Assembly (NCBI GenBank): GCA_029937135.1
Contig: JAPYQX010000177.1
Location: 1 to 6,232 of the forward strand
DNA: 6,232 nt
Direction: 5' to 3'
DNA from: Nitrospinota bacterium
GTDB taxonomy: Bacteria; UBA8248
The position numbers and the translations under genes were made by a program. The notes beneath the pieces were generated by a model. The model ran no database searches. It was not told where the DNA came from and saw only the letters and a program-made list of their open reading frames with translations. Numbering within the stretch: the first letter of the stretch is position 1; each line of letters opens with the position of its first letter. Shown one piece after another: positions 1 through 5,256 of this stretch.

Positions 1-1
1 A

Positions 2-214
2 TTCGACACCGGGGTCTGGACGGAGGAAGTGCTTAAAACGCGCGCCAAGAGCTATGGCCTGAGCGTGAATGACTACAAGAAACGAAACCTTCTGAATACC
101 GATGTGAGGAGTTCCAATGTGGCGGAAATGGCCGCCGAGATGTGCGGGCCGCTGTTCGCCAAAACCACCGGGGCCCAGGTCCCCATCGACGGCGGCAACG
201 ACCGCGTTATTTGA
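2..214 (+). CDS. Short-chain dehydrogenase/reductase, C-terminal fragment (RhaEW-like)
   Basis: The frame is open from base 2 to the TGA at 212-214. The beginning lies outside the window, so only the last 70 residues are visible. The end reads FAKTTGAQVPIDGGNDRVI, the typical C-terminal strand of classical SDR enzymes (T-G-x-x-x-x-x-D-G-G). The preceding stretch (EEVLKTRAKSYGLSVNDYKK) resembles the dehydrogenase half of bifunctional rhamnulose-1-phosphate aldolase/lactaldehyde dehydrogenase proteins as I remember them. The Rossmann glycine motif and the Ser-Tyr-Lys catalytic residues are not visible, so the substrate cannot be confirmed, nor whether an aldolase domain is fused upstream. It is probably a cytoplasmic NAD(P)-dependent sugar or hydroxyaldehyde oxidoreductase. 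It converges on the lsrF-like gene with 34 bases between the stop codons. Confidence 0.85.
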   Translation, partial: FDTGVWTEEVLKTRAKSYGLSVNDYKKRNLLNTDVRSSNVAEMAAEMCGPLFAKTTGAQVPIDGGNDRVI

Positions 215-248
215 GCGGCCTCCGTATCAGTTTCCCATTTCATGCCGT

Positions 249-1139
249 CTATACGCCGGTAAGATCGCCCTTGAGCGTCTCGTAGAGATCGAATGCCTTT
301 TCCGGCGTTTCGTCGTCATGGACGACGGCCCGGACGGCCTGGATCATGGCGACCGGCGACTCCGATTGAAAAATATTGCGGCCCATATCAACGCCCAGGG
401 CCCCCTGGTCGATTGCCTTGTAGGCCATGGCAAGGGCCTCGAGTTCCGGTAATTTTTTTCCGCCGGCGATGACGATGGGCACGGGACATCCGGCGGTCAC
501 GCGCTCGAATCCCGGTTCGACGTAGTAGGTCTTGACATAGTGGGCGCCGAGCTCGGCGGCGATACGGGAGGCCAGGCCGAAGTAGCGAGCGTCGCGCTGC
601 ATGTCTTTTCCGACTCCGGTTACCGCCAGGGTGGGTATTCCGTAGCGGGTTCCCGTATCGATCAGTTTGACCACGTTGGCGATGGATTTGTGTTCGAATT
701 CGGCGCCGATATACACCTGAGCCGCCATGGCCGCGGCATTGAGGCGAATGGCGTCCTCGATTTCGACTCCGATGAGTTCGTTTGAAAGCTCGGTGTAAAT
801 GCTCTGGCCCGCGCTGCACCGAAGCACGACGGGTTTGTTCGACTCCGGGGGGACGCAGCTGCGAAGGGCCCCGCGGGTGCACATCAGTACGTCGGCATAG
901 GGAATAAGGGGATTTATGTTGAGGTCGATCCGTTCGATGCCCGTGGTGGGACCCTGAAAGTATCCATGGTCGAACGCCAGCATGACCGTGCGGCCGGTTT
1001 CGGGATTGAAAATCCGGGACAAACGGTTCTGCATCCCCCAGTCGAGCGCCCCCGACCCCTTGAGGAAGAACGTCCGGTTTCTTTGGGGAATTCCAATTCC
1101 GAAATCCTTGCCATCTTTTAAATTGTCGATATCTGCCAT
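249..1139 (-). CDS. lsrF: LsrF-type 3-hydroxy-5-phosphonooxypentane-2,4-dione thiolase
   Basis: This 296-residue protein matches E. coli LsrF (about 291 residues) almost end to end. Shared landmarks are the start MAD-D--KDGKDF, GALDWGMQ (30-37), SRIFNP-TG, TVMLAFDHGYFQGPTTG (51-67), ADVLMCTRG (82-90), QVYIG, TGVGKDM, RYF-LA-RIAAE-GA, KTYYVE-GFER, GCPVPIVIAGGKKLPE and GVDMGRNIFQS. Lys203 in KTYYVE aligns with the active-site lysine of LsrF. The fold is a TIM barrel of the class I aldolase (DeoC/LacD) type. In E. coli the enzyme transfers an acetyl group from phosphorylated, isomerised AI-2 to CoA, giving dihydroxyacetone phosphate and acetyl-CoA. The ATG at 1139-1137 is preceded by GGAG with a 7-base spacer and by a promoter-like site. 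No other lsr gene is in view, so the true substrate may be a related phosphorylated ketose or diketone. Homology is certain; the physiological role is not. Confidence 0.93.
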   Translation of the reverse strand: MADIDNLKDGKDFGIGIPQRNRTFFLKGSGALDWGMQNRLSRIFNPETGRTVMLAFDHGYFQGPTTGIERIDLNINPLIPYADVLMCTRGALRSCVPPESNKPVVLRCSAGQSIYTELSNELIGVEIEDAIRLNAAAMAAQVYIGAEFEHKSIANVVKLIDTGTRYGIPTLAVTGVGKDMQRDARYFGLASRIAAELGAHYVKTYYVEPGFERVTAGCPVPIVIAGGKKLPELEALAMAYKAIDQGALGVDMGRNIFQSESPVAMIQAVRAVVHDDETPEKAFDLYETLKGDLTGV

Positions 1140-1197
1140 TTCTCATCTCCGTGAATAACTGGATGGAGGCGGATGGCGCAGCCGCCCCATGCCGCGA

Positions 1198-1225
1198 TTT
1201 ATAGCGTTGGCCGAATTGCTATCAA
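1198..1225 (-). promoter_or_regulatory. Sigma70-like promoter for the lsrF-like gene
   Basis: On the minus strand, TTGATA (1225-1220, five of six matches to consensus) is followed by a 16-base spacer and TATAAA (1203-1198, five of six matches). Transcription would start near 1191, giving an untranslated leader of about 50 bases before the ATG at 1139. An ATTG/CAAT dyad with a four-base spacer overlaps the -35 box (1215-1226) and could be a protein-binding site, though it is short enough to be chance. Confidence 0.5.
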
Positions 1226-1273
1226 TGAAATTTCCGGTCAATCACACCAATTCAGAATCACCAATCAGTATAA

Positions 1274-1282
1274 GGGGGGGGG
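1274..1282 (+). repeat. G9 homopolymer in the intergenic region
   Basis: Nine consecutive G residues follow TATAA. The run lies about 48 bases upstream of the -35 box of the putative lsrF-like promoter. Runs of this length are prone to length change in replication and to sequencing error. It is outside any gene, so it would not switch a reading frame. At most it could alter local promoter architecture. Confidence 0.9.
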
Positions 1283-1536
1283 AGAAATTGCAAAAAAGGG
1301 GAAGCAGCGGGGGAGGCACCAGCCGGGGTGACCGGATATCGGATTTTGCCGGTCGGGAGTTCATGCCTTGGCGGCGGATTTGGCGTTCCAACTCTGGGCC
1401 TTTTGCAGCATCGAGGATGCCTGGTCAAAGCCGGGGTTTATGGAATTGTTTTTTTAAGGAGGGGAATAACCTTCTTTTTCTTTAGAGGCCTCCGGAGCGG
1501 AGCCGGGAGAAGTATCCTGTTCGGTGTTCCCGGATT

Positions 1537-1567
1537 TTGACAAAGTGCTCTCGGATGAACTTAAAAT
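1537..1567 (+). promoter_or_regulatory. Possible upstream promoter facing the DLH gene
   Basis: A perfect TTGACA (1537-1542) is followed after 19 bases by TAAAAT (1562-1567, five of six matches). The spacer is two bases longer than ideal. A transcript from here would carry a leader of nearly 380 bases before the DLH start at 1953 and would pass through both dyads downstream. Confidence 0.25.
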
Positions 1568-1666
1568 ATTTCTCTTTCTTGCAGTTGATATAGACGCAAG
1601 GATGTAATGGGGATTTTACTGAAAATATCGTTAATTTTTTGTTCCATCACCCATTACTTACAATAG

Positions 1667-1683
1667 TGAGTGATATTCACTCA
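1667..1683. promoter_or_regulatory. Operator-like inverted repeat TGAGTGA-TAT-TCACTCA
   Basis: This is a perfect dyad of two seven-base arms around TAT. The arms and short AT spacer resemble TetR-family operators such as the fatty-acid regulator sites built on TGAATGA...TCATTCA, although those have a four-base spacer and an A where this has G. ACTTAC occurs just outside on both sides (1655-1660 region and 1684-1689). The dyad ends 44 bases before the TTGACA at 1728 and lies about 270 bases upstream of the DLH start. No regulator gene is visible in the window. Confidence 0.5.
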
Positions 1684-1727
1684 ACTTACTAAATATAGGG
1701 AATGAAGATTTGAATTGGTAGTGCCCT

Positions 1728-1759
1728 TTGACATGTTTTTGTTAAAATTCAGTTAGATT
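1728..1759 (+). promoter_or_regulatory. Second possible promoter facing the DLH gene (weak -10)
   Basis: A perfect TTGACA lies at 1728-1733. Hexamers at normal spacing are poor; the best is TAGATT (1754-1759, four of six matches) after a 20-base spacer. The site lies between the two dyads, which is where a repressor-controlled promoter might sit. The -10 element is not convincing. Confidence 0.2.
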
Positions 1760-1788
1760 TTGTTTGTAGGGTGGTCAATAATTAAAAA

Positions 1789-1803
1789 GATACAAAATGT
1801 ATC
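1789..1803. promoter_or_regulatory. Inverted repeat GATACA-AAA-TGTATC
   Basis: This is a perfect dyad of two six-base arms with a three-base AAA spacer, the same geometry as the dyad at 1667-1683 but a different arm sequence. It overlaps the unlikely ATG at 1797 and lies about 150 bases before the preferred DLH start. It could be a second operator; the AT-rich context raises the odds of chance. Confidence 0.35.
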
Positions 1804-1940
1804 ATAATATTTCATGTGGAAGGGATGGAGGGGCTTATTTGGCGCCTACTGTAGAATTATTTTTTTCTTCGCCGGTGGCTATTTTGCGAGCTGAAACTAC
1901 CTGCGGCTCGATAAAATACCAAGTAAAGTTTTTTAATATA

Positions 1941-1944
1941 GAGG
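1941..1944 (+). promoter_or_regulatory. Ribosome binding site that sets the DLH start at TTG 1953
   Basis: GAGG is followed by an eight-base spacer and TTG at 1953-1955. The in-frame ATG at 1797 has no purine-rich Shine-Dalgarno sequence at the right distance, and the residues between 1797 and 1953 do not look like this family. Confidence 0.7.
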
Positions 1945-1952
1945 ATCGACAA

Positions 1953-2696
1953 TTGATTGAAATAACCGTGGATATTCCAACGGATGATGGGCCGATGAGC
2001 GCCTATACTTTTCACAAGGAGAGTGGAGGACCGTTTCCCGCTGTCGTTTTGTATATGGATGCTTCGGGACTTCGCGAGGAACTGAAAAACATGTCTCGCC
2101 GAATCGCCGGAGAAGGTTATTTTTGTATTTTACCCGATTTGTATCACCGCCTCGGCACTATTCGTTTTGACCCCGAAAGGCGGGACGCCAACCGTGACGA
2201 AGCCATGATGACTGTTGTCACGGCCTGCCGGCTGAGCCTCTCGAACGCGGGCGTGATGCGGGACACGAAGGGGATTCTCGATTTTCTCGAAAAGACCGGG
2301 GAGGTTAAAAAAGGGCCGAAGGGTTGTATTGGATATTGCATGAGCGGCCAATACATTGTTTCGGCGTTGGGGGTGTATCCCGAGCATTTCTCGGCTGGCG
2401 CTTCACTCTACGGTGTCGATATCGTAACCGATGAGAGCGACTCCCCGCACTTACTGGCGGATCGCATGAAAGGGGAACTCTATATGGGGTTCGCCGAGGT
2501 GGACCACCTGGTGCCGGATGATGTGATTCCCGACATCAAAGGGGCGCTTGAAAAACACAAATTGACCTACCAATGTAAAGTATTCCCGGGCACCCGGCAC
2601 GGCTTCTGTTTCGAGGAGCGGGCGGTGTATAATCGCGCGGCGGCGGAAGAAGTGTGGGGAAGATCGTTTGATCTTTTTGCCCGGCGTCTCTCGTAA
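1953..2696 (+). CDS. Dienelactone hydrolase family protein (alpha/beta hydrolase)
   Basis: Starting at TTG 1953 the protein has 247 residues, the usual size for this family, and begins IEITVDIPTDDGPMSAYTF, the expected first strand followed by PFPAVVLYMDASGLREE. The catalytic triad is visible: Cys129 in the nucleophile elbow GYCMSG, Asp184 in AEVDHLVPDD, and His216 in FPGTRHGF. The family hydrolyses dienelactone in chlorocatechol breakdown, but many members act on other lactones or esters. The PDLYHRLGTIRFDP segment marks a common branch whose substrate is generally unknown. There is no signal peptide or membrane helix, so it is cytoplasmic. The EamA transporter gene follows on the same strand, probably in one transcript. 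An alternative start at ATG 1797 would add 52 unrelated residues. Upstream dyads may control the unit. Confidence 0.88.
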   Translation: MIEITVDIPTDDGPMSAYTFHKESGGPFPAVVLYMDASGLREELKNMSRRIAGEGYFCILPDLYHRLGTIRFDPERRDANRDEAMMTVVTACRLSLSNAGVMRDTKGILDFLEKTGEVKKGPKGCIGYCMSGQYIVSALGVYPEHFSAGASLYGVDIVTDESDSPHLLADRMKGELYMGFAEVDHLVPDDVIPDIKGALEKHKLTYQCKVFPGTRHGFCFEERAVYNRAAAEEVWGRSFDLFARRLS

Positions 2697-2739
2697 TTTT
2701 TCACGTCCTTCGTTATTTTCTTGTTTCCGGACAATAGAT

Positions 2740-3612
2740 TTGCTCGAGAATATTCATCCCAATATCCTGGCCTTGATTGCCGCGATGTTCATCGCGGTGG
2801 CGCGGATGTTCTATCAAAGCGCCCTGACGCGCCTCCACCCCACGGTACTTACATTTTTGGTGAATTTCGTCTCAATCCCCTTCGCCGCGCTGTTTTACTG
2901 GATGGGCAGCGGGGTGGAGCGATGGCCCGTTCAAGGACTCCTTTGGTTTGTCCTGGTCGGTCTCATCGGGTCACTGTTCGGGCGTTATATGAGTTTCGTC
3001 GCCCAGCGGCTTGTGGGTGTCGCCAGGACCGCCATCGTCATGCAATCCGTTCTGATTTGGTCCACGGCCCTTGCCGTTATTTTTCTCGGAGAGCGCCTCA
3101 GCCCGTGGATAGCGGCCGGGTCGTTTCTGATCCTGATAGGCGGGTTTCTTCTTGTCCAGGAAAAGGGTGAGGATCGAAAGAAAATTCCGCTCGTTTATTA
3201 TCTGGCTCCCCTAATTACGGCTTTTTGTTTTGCGCTGACTTTTCTCATCAGGAGGTATGGACTCGCCTGGATTCCTTCCTCGCCGCTGGGGATGAGCGTG
3301 AGCAATATAACGGGTGGTATCGTTATGGCAGGCGCCTTGTGTCTACGGAGCGGGAAAGAGACACGGTTCCGGAATTGGAGCAGTGTGCCGATTGTCCTGC
3401 TGGGAGGGATTCTGAATTCCGCCGCGGCGCTGTGTTTTTGGACGGCTGTTCAGATGGGTCAGATCGTTCAGGTGGTTCCCATTAATCGGCTTTCCGTACT
3501 TTTCGTAATATTGCTCTCCTGGCTTTTTATGCAGGCAGAGGAGGTCATTACCTGGCGGGTCGTGTTGGGAGGCGTGCTTTCGGTGGCCGGAGTTTTCGTG
3601 ATTGTTCTCTGA
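2740..3612 (+). CDS. EamA/DMT-superfamily transporter
   Basis: The protein is strongly hydrophobic, with about ten membrane segments in two tandem five-helix halves, as in EamA transporters. The first half ends with IFLGERLSPWIAAGSFLILIGG (about residues 114-135), the characteristic G-E-x-L helix-loop-helix signature; the second ends with LFMQAEEVITWRVVLGG and a final helix to the C terminus. A basic loop (EKGEDRKK, 141-148) separates the halves. From TTG 2740 the length is 290 residues, normal for the family, but the ribosome site there is weak. A TTG at 2668 with GGGGA seven bases upstream would give 314 residues and overlap the DLH gene by 29 bases; ATG 2785 would cut the first helix. The family exports or imports small metabolites such as amino acids. 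The substrate is unknown here; the DLH gene ends 43 bases upstream. Confidence 0.85.
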   Translation: MLENIHPNILALIAAMFIAVARMFYQSALTRLHPTVLTFLVNFVSIPFAALFYWMGSGVERWPVQGLLWFVLVGLIGSLFGRYMSFVAQRLVGVARTAIVMQSVLIWSTALAVIFLGERLSPWIAAGSFLILIGGFLLVQEKGEDRKKIPLVYYLAPLITAFCFALTFLIRRYGLAWIPSSPLGMSVSNITGGIVMAGALCLRSGKETRFRNWSSVPIVLLGGILNSAAALCFWTAVQMGQIVQVVPINRLSVLFVILLSWLFMQAEEVITWRVVLGGVLSVAGVFVIVL

Positions 3613-3643
3613 TATCAGAGATTTGAAGGGCGGCTCTAAGCCG
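3607..3643. terminator. Palindrome and hairpin in the convergent gap (possible weak terminator)
   Basis: Two dyads fill the junction between convergent genes. A perfect 14-base palindrome, CTCTGATATCAGAG (3607-3620), contains the TGA stop of the transporter. A hairpin CGGCT-CTA-AGCCG (3631-3643) contains the TAG stop of the isomerase in its loop. Neither is followed by a T-run on either strand, so neither is a classical intrinsic terminator. They may still slow or protect converging transcripts. Confidence 0.35.
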
Positions 3644-4346
3644 AAAGTTGGATCTTGTCGAATCGCCGCCGAACGGCGTTGAGCACCGCGAGGTTGCTCG
3701 TCATGATCGGAACCCCCGGAAATCGGTTGCGAATTTCCGGAAGAGCGCGGACGGCGGGCAAATTGGTGCAAGAGATAAACAAGCAGTCCGCCTCCTTGAG
3801 TGTTGTGGAATTCACGGTTTTATCGATGAACGAAATGATATTTTTTGCTTCCTGCCCGCCGATTTCGAGGTTGTCGGTAATTCCCATCCCACCGATGGCA
3901 AGGATCTCGTAGCCATCCTCTCCGAGGCTGGCGCCGACCGCATCCGTCAAATTTTGAACATAAGGTGTAATCACCGCCAGTTTCTTGGCCCCGATCAGGG
4001 CAAACTCCTCGGACAGCGCCGAAAGGATGGAGATGGCCTCGGAGCCAGTCTCCCTTTCAATTTGACGCATGATTTCACGGTCGTGATCCTGGCCGAACAA
4101 CGCGCCTCCGGAGGTGCAGCCGAAAACGGTTATGTCCGGCTTGACGGTCGAAAGATCGAGGTTGGCCCGGTGGAGCCACTTTTCGATCATCACCATTTCG
4201 GCCGTCTTCGTCGTCTCGGGAAGAAACATCCGTGATGTAGCGATTTCAATTTCCTCCGGCAGTTCCCGGTGAAAATCCATCTCCATCGTCATGTTGGAGG
4301 AGGGAACGAGCAGGCCGACTCGAAGCATATTGTTTTGAGAAGTCAC
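3636..4346 (-). CDS. Maleate isomerase / Asp-Glu racemase superfamily protein
   Basis: This 236-residue protein matches the maleate cis-trans isomerase and arylmalonate decarboxylase branch of the Asp/Glu/hydantoin racemase superfamily. It has VGLLVPSSNMTME (10-22, with the conserved Asn18), the first catalytic cysteine Cys77 in FGCTSGGA, KLAVITPYV (122-130) and the second catalytic cysteine Cys193 in ISCTNLPA. Both cysteines are present, which favours an isomerase or racemase over arylmalonate decarboxylase, which keeps only the second. The protein is soluble and cytoplasmic. Family reactions are maleate to fumarate, or racemisation beside a carboxylate, through a cysteine thiolate without cofactor. 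The start is GTG (4346-4344), with AAAGG and a seven-base spacer upstream; the ATG seven codons in has no ribosome site. The amidase gene upstream on the same strand hints at catabolism of amides or dicarboxylic acids, but the substrate is not readable. Confidence 0.85.
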   Translation of the reverse strand: MTSQNNMLRVGLLVPSSNMTMEMDFHRELPEEIEIATSRMFLPETTKTAEMVMIEKWLHRANLDLSTVKPDITVFGCTSGGALFGQDHDREIMRQIERETGSEAISILSALSEEFALIGAKKLAVITPYVQNLTDAVGASLGEDGYEILAIGGMGITDNLEIGGQEAKNIISFIDKTVNSTTLKEADCLFISCTNLPAVRALPEIRNRFPGVPIMTSNLAVLNAVRRRFDKIQLSA

Positions 4347-4460
4347 CGGATTGCCTTTCGATTTTAGGCGCTTGAACTGTGATTGCCGAAAATTCCGAAC
4401 GCGATTTTGCCATTATTCTGAAGGCGGCGCCCGGATTTGCCGCGGGACTCTCTTTCCGGT

Positions 4461-4574
4461 TCATTGAATGATCAGTGAAACGGGTGTTTGTTTTCCGCCG
4501 AATCTTTTTCTGAGCTTGGCTTTTTTAGCGGCGGACAGCCCTTTGAACAGGGAGGATTTCTTGAGTTTTTCCTT
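4461..4574 (-). other. Open in-frame extension after the TAA of the small membrane-protein gene
   Basis: Directly after the TAA at 4577-4575, the same frame stays open for 37 codons to a TGA at 4463-4461. It encodes a lysine-rich, helix-like segment, KEKLKKSSLFKGLSAAKKAK followed by LRKRFGG. Codon use resembles the gene before it, and the segment echoes its neighbour DKIKASGLLKG. There is no ATG, GTG or TTG in it, so it cannot be a gene by itself. It may be the former C terminus of the upstream gene, cut off by a new stop, or a readthrough extension, or chance. Confidence 0.4.
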
Positions 4575-4880
4575 TTAAGATCGAGACAGATTTTTCGCCC
4601 CGCTCATGCCGTGGCCTTTGAGTAATCCGGAGGCCTTGATTTTATCTAGATCGCTTTTGTTCAAACCCAGTTCCTGGGCCTGGTTCGAAATATACATGAA
4701 AGTCAGGTTCTTGATTAATTTTCCGGGGCCGCCCGCCATGAAAAAAGAGACCACAAAAGCGATGACGATAGTTACCGCGCTGATAGCGCCGAGTTGTTTG
4801 GCGGTATCCCATTTGGCGGAGTCCAGGCTGGAATTTCTTCTTCGGTGCCTTCGTCTGTCTGGTTTTTTATGAGGTTTCAT
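4575..4880 (-). CDS. Small single-helix membrane protein, C-terminal part of a split gene
   Basis: From the only ATG in this frame (4880-4878) there are 101 residues: a very basic head (KPHKKPDRRRHRRR), one membrane helix at about residues 30-50 (LGAISAVTIVIAFVVSFFMA), then a soluble tail with GLNKSDLDKIKASGLLKG. The basic head should stay in the cytoplasm, leaving the tail outside. I do not recognise a named family. The ATG has no Shine-Dalgarno sequence, and the frame is open upstream of it to 5132 with protein-like codons, so this is probably the second half of a longer gene (4575-5256) and not a complete one. It lies between the amidase and isomerase genes on the same strand. Confidence 0.6.
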   Translation of the reverse strand: MKPHKKPDRRRHRRRNSSLDSAKWDTAKQLGAISAVTIVIAFVVSFFMAGGPGKLIKNLTFMYISNQAQELGLNKSDLDKIKASGLLKGHGMSGAKNLSRS

Positions 4881-5043
4881 CGATGTTTTGACTTTGTTCG
4901 TCTTTACGGTCTCGGCGGCCTCGTTTACAGGTTTAATCGGCTCATTTTGTTTTTCCCGGTAGTGCCGGCATTCTCCAAAGTTCGAAAGGCAAACCTCAAG
5001 CTGAATGTCTCGATCGACCTTGTGGAATCCAACGGTAATTCTT

Positions 5044-5256
5044 TTAAAACCGTTCCTTTTTTTTTGAGACTTGAGCCCGGCATATGTTCCGGGAGGAGGG
5101 GTGATTGTAAGGAAGGTCCCGGTCCAGCGCGCTTAGATAGGGGCAGTGTTGGCCACCGGAGATGGATTTTTTTATTGCGCCCCCGAGGGAAATCCCTCCG
5201 GTTTTAAGGCGCCGCTTATTAAAGCCTCGATTGCCTTCTTGGGCCATTTCTCGCAT
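5044..5256 (-). CDS. Upstream part of the split gene, four-cysteine domain first half
   Basis: The frame from ATG 5256 gives 70 residues ending at a TAA just past the A9 run. Residues 37-59 read HCPYLSALDRDLPYNHPS..N.C, with Cys38, His52 and Cys59, a motif that looks real. The first 35 residues are less convincing, and the ribosome site before either ATG (5256 or 5247) is weak, so the start is uncertain. The last residues, SKKKERF, come from reading through the A-run in this frame. The second cysteine pair of the motif lies in the next frame downstream. Confidence 0.55.
   Translation of the reverse strand: MREMAQEGNRGFNKRRLKTGGISLGGAIKKSISGGQHCPYLSALDRDLPYNHPSSRNICRAQVSKKKERF
5057..5065 (-). 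other. A9 run at the frame junction (possible slippage site)
   Basis: Nine A residues on the coding strand follow GTCTC and precede GGAACG. Runs of nine A are long enough for RNA polymerase slippage in bacteria and are a common place for insertion or deletion errors. Loss of one A, or gain of two, joins the upstream frame (5256-5044) to the downstream frame (to 4575). The run also contains A-AAA-AAG, the dnaX slippery heptamer, but a -1 shift there enters the third frame and does not restore the protein. Confidence 0.6.
5185..5198. repeat. Hairpin GAGGGA-AA-TCCCTC
   Basis: This dyad has perfect six-base arms around a two-base centre, with a further CCG/CGG pairing possible around a bulge. 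It lies about 60 bases inside the upstream part of the split gene. On the plus strand it is followed by TTTT. As there is no plus-strand gene before it, a terminator role is doubtful. It may instead mean that the translated region of the split gene starts later than 5256. Confidence 0.35.

Larger units (their letters stand above)
1140..1952. other. Long intergenic region between divergent lsrF-like and DLH genes
   Basis: This stretch of 813 bases has no gene I can support. The left half (about 1140-1540) is GC-rich and holds a G9 run, a loose GACCGG/CCGGTC dyad (1330-1354) and a short minus-strand open stretch (1453-1364) reading NPGFDQASSMLQKAQSW and ending AAKA-stop. That stretch looks protein-like but has only 30 codons between stops and no ribosome site, so it may be a gene relic. 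The right half (about 1560-1950) is clearly richer in A and T than the flanking genes and holds two TTGACA boxes and two operator-like dyads. The lsrF-like promoter faces left from 1198-1225. A plus-strand frame is open from an ATG at 1797, but those 52 residues match nothing expected at the front of a dienelactone hydrolase. Confidence 0.7.
4575..5256 (-). pseudogene. Frame-split gene: four-cysteine domain plus membrane helix (hypothetical)
   Basis: Two frames join into one sensible protein if the A9 run at 5065-5057 is read one base short. The joined product has about 226 residues: residues 1-66 come from the upstream frame, ending AQVSKK, and 160 come from the downstream frame, beginning RNGFKRITVGFHKVDRD. 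The joined N terminus holds the pattern HCPYL...HPS..N.C...IQLEVCLSNFGEC.HY, a four-cysteine arrangement I recall in front of a membrane helix in other bacterial proteins; it may bind metal. A basic linker and one helix follow. The split may be a sequencing error, a true frameshift in a dying gene, or polymerase slippage. An in-frame TAA followed by 37 more open codons would be a second lesion. No function can be named. Confidence 0.6.

Noticed and set aside
388..1146. Minus-strand open frame of 252 codons inside the lsrF-like gene
   Set aside because: It is rich in Arg, His, Gly and Pro, typical of an alternative frame of a GC-rich gene, while the overlapping frame is unmistakably LsrF.
1330..1354. 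GACCGG...CCGGTC dyad as a terminator or operator
   Set aside because: Six-base arms around a 13-base loop with no T-run, in GC-rich sequence where such matches are frequent.
1456..1484. AAGG...CCTT followed by CTTTTTCTTT as a plus-strand terminator
   Set aside because: The stem is only four pairs with a ten-base loop, and no plus-strand gene precedes it.
1189..1540. Two plus-strand open frames (98 and 70 codons) in the intergenic region
   Set aside because: Their translations are low-complexity and Gly/Arg/Ser-rich with no family features, they lack ribosome sites, and they run through the G9 tract.
3648..4235. Plus-strand open frame of 195 codons opposite the isomerase gene
   Set aside because: It is antisense to a clear enzyme with both catalytic cysteines. 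The translation has no recognisable domain and is a shadow of GC-rich codon structure.
4246..4464. Minus-strand open frame of 72 codons starting at 4464, overlapping the isomerase start
   Set aside because: It has no domain, no clear ribosome site, and its second half is an alternative frame of the isomerase gene.
5057..5065. dnaX-like -1 ribosomal frameshift at A-AAA-AAG
   Set aside because: A -1 shift enters the third frame, whose product lacks the second cysteine pair and the membrane helix. The protein is restored only by a +1-equivalent change.
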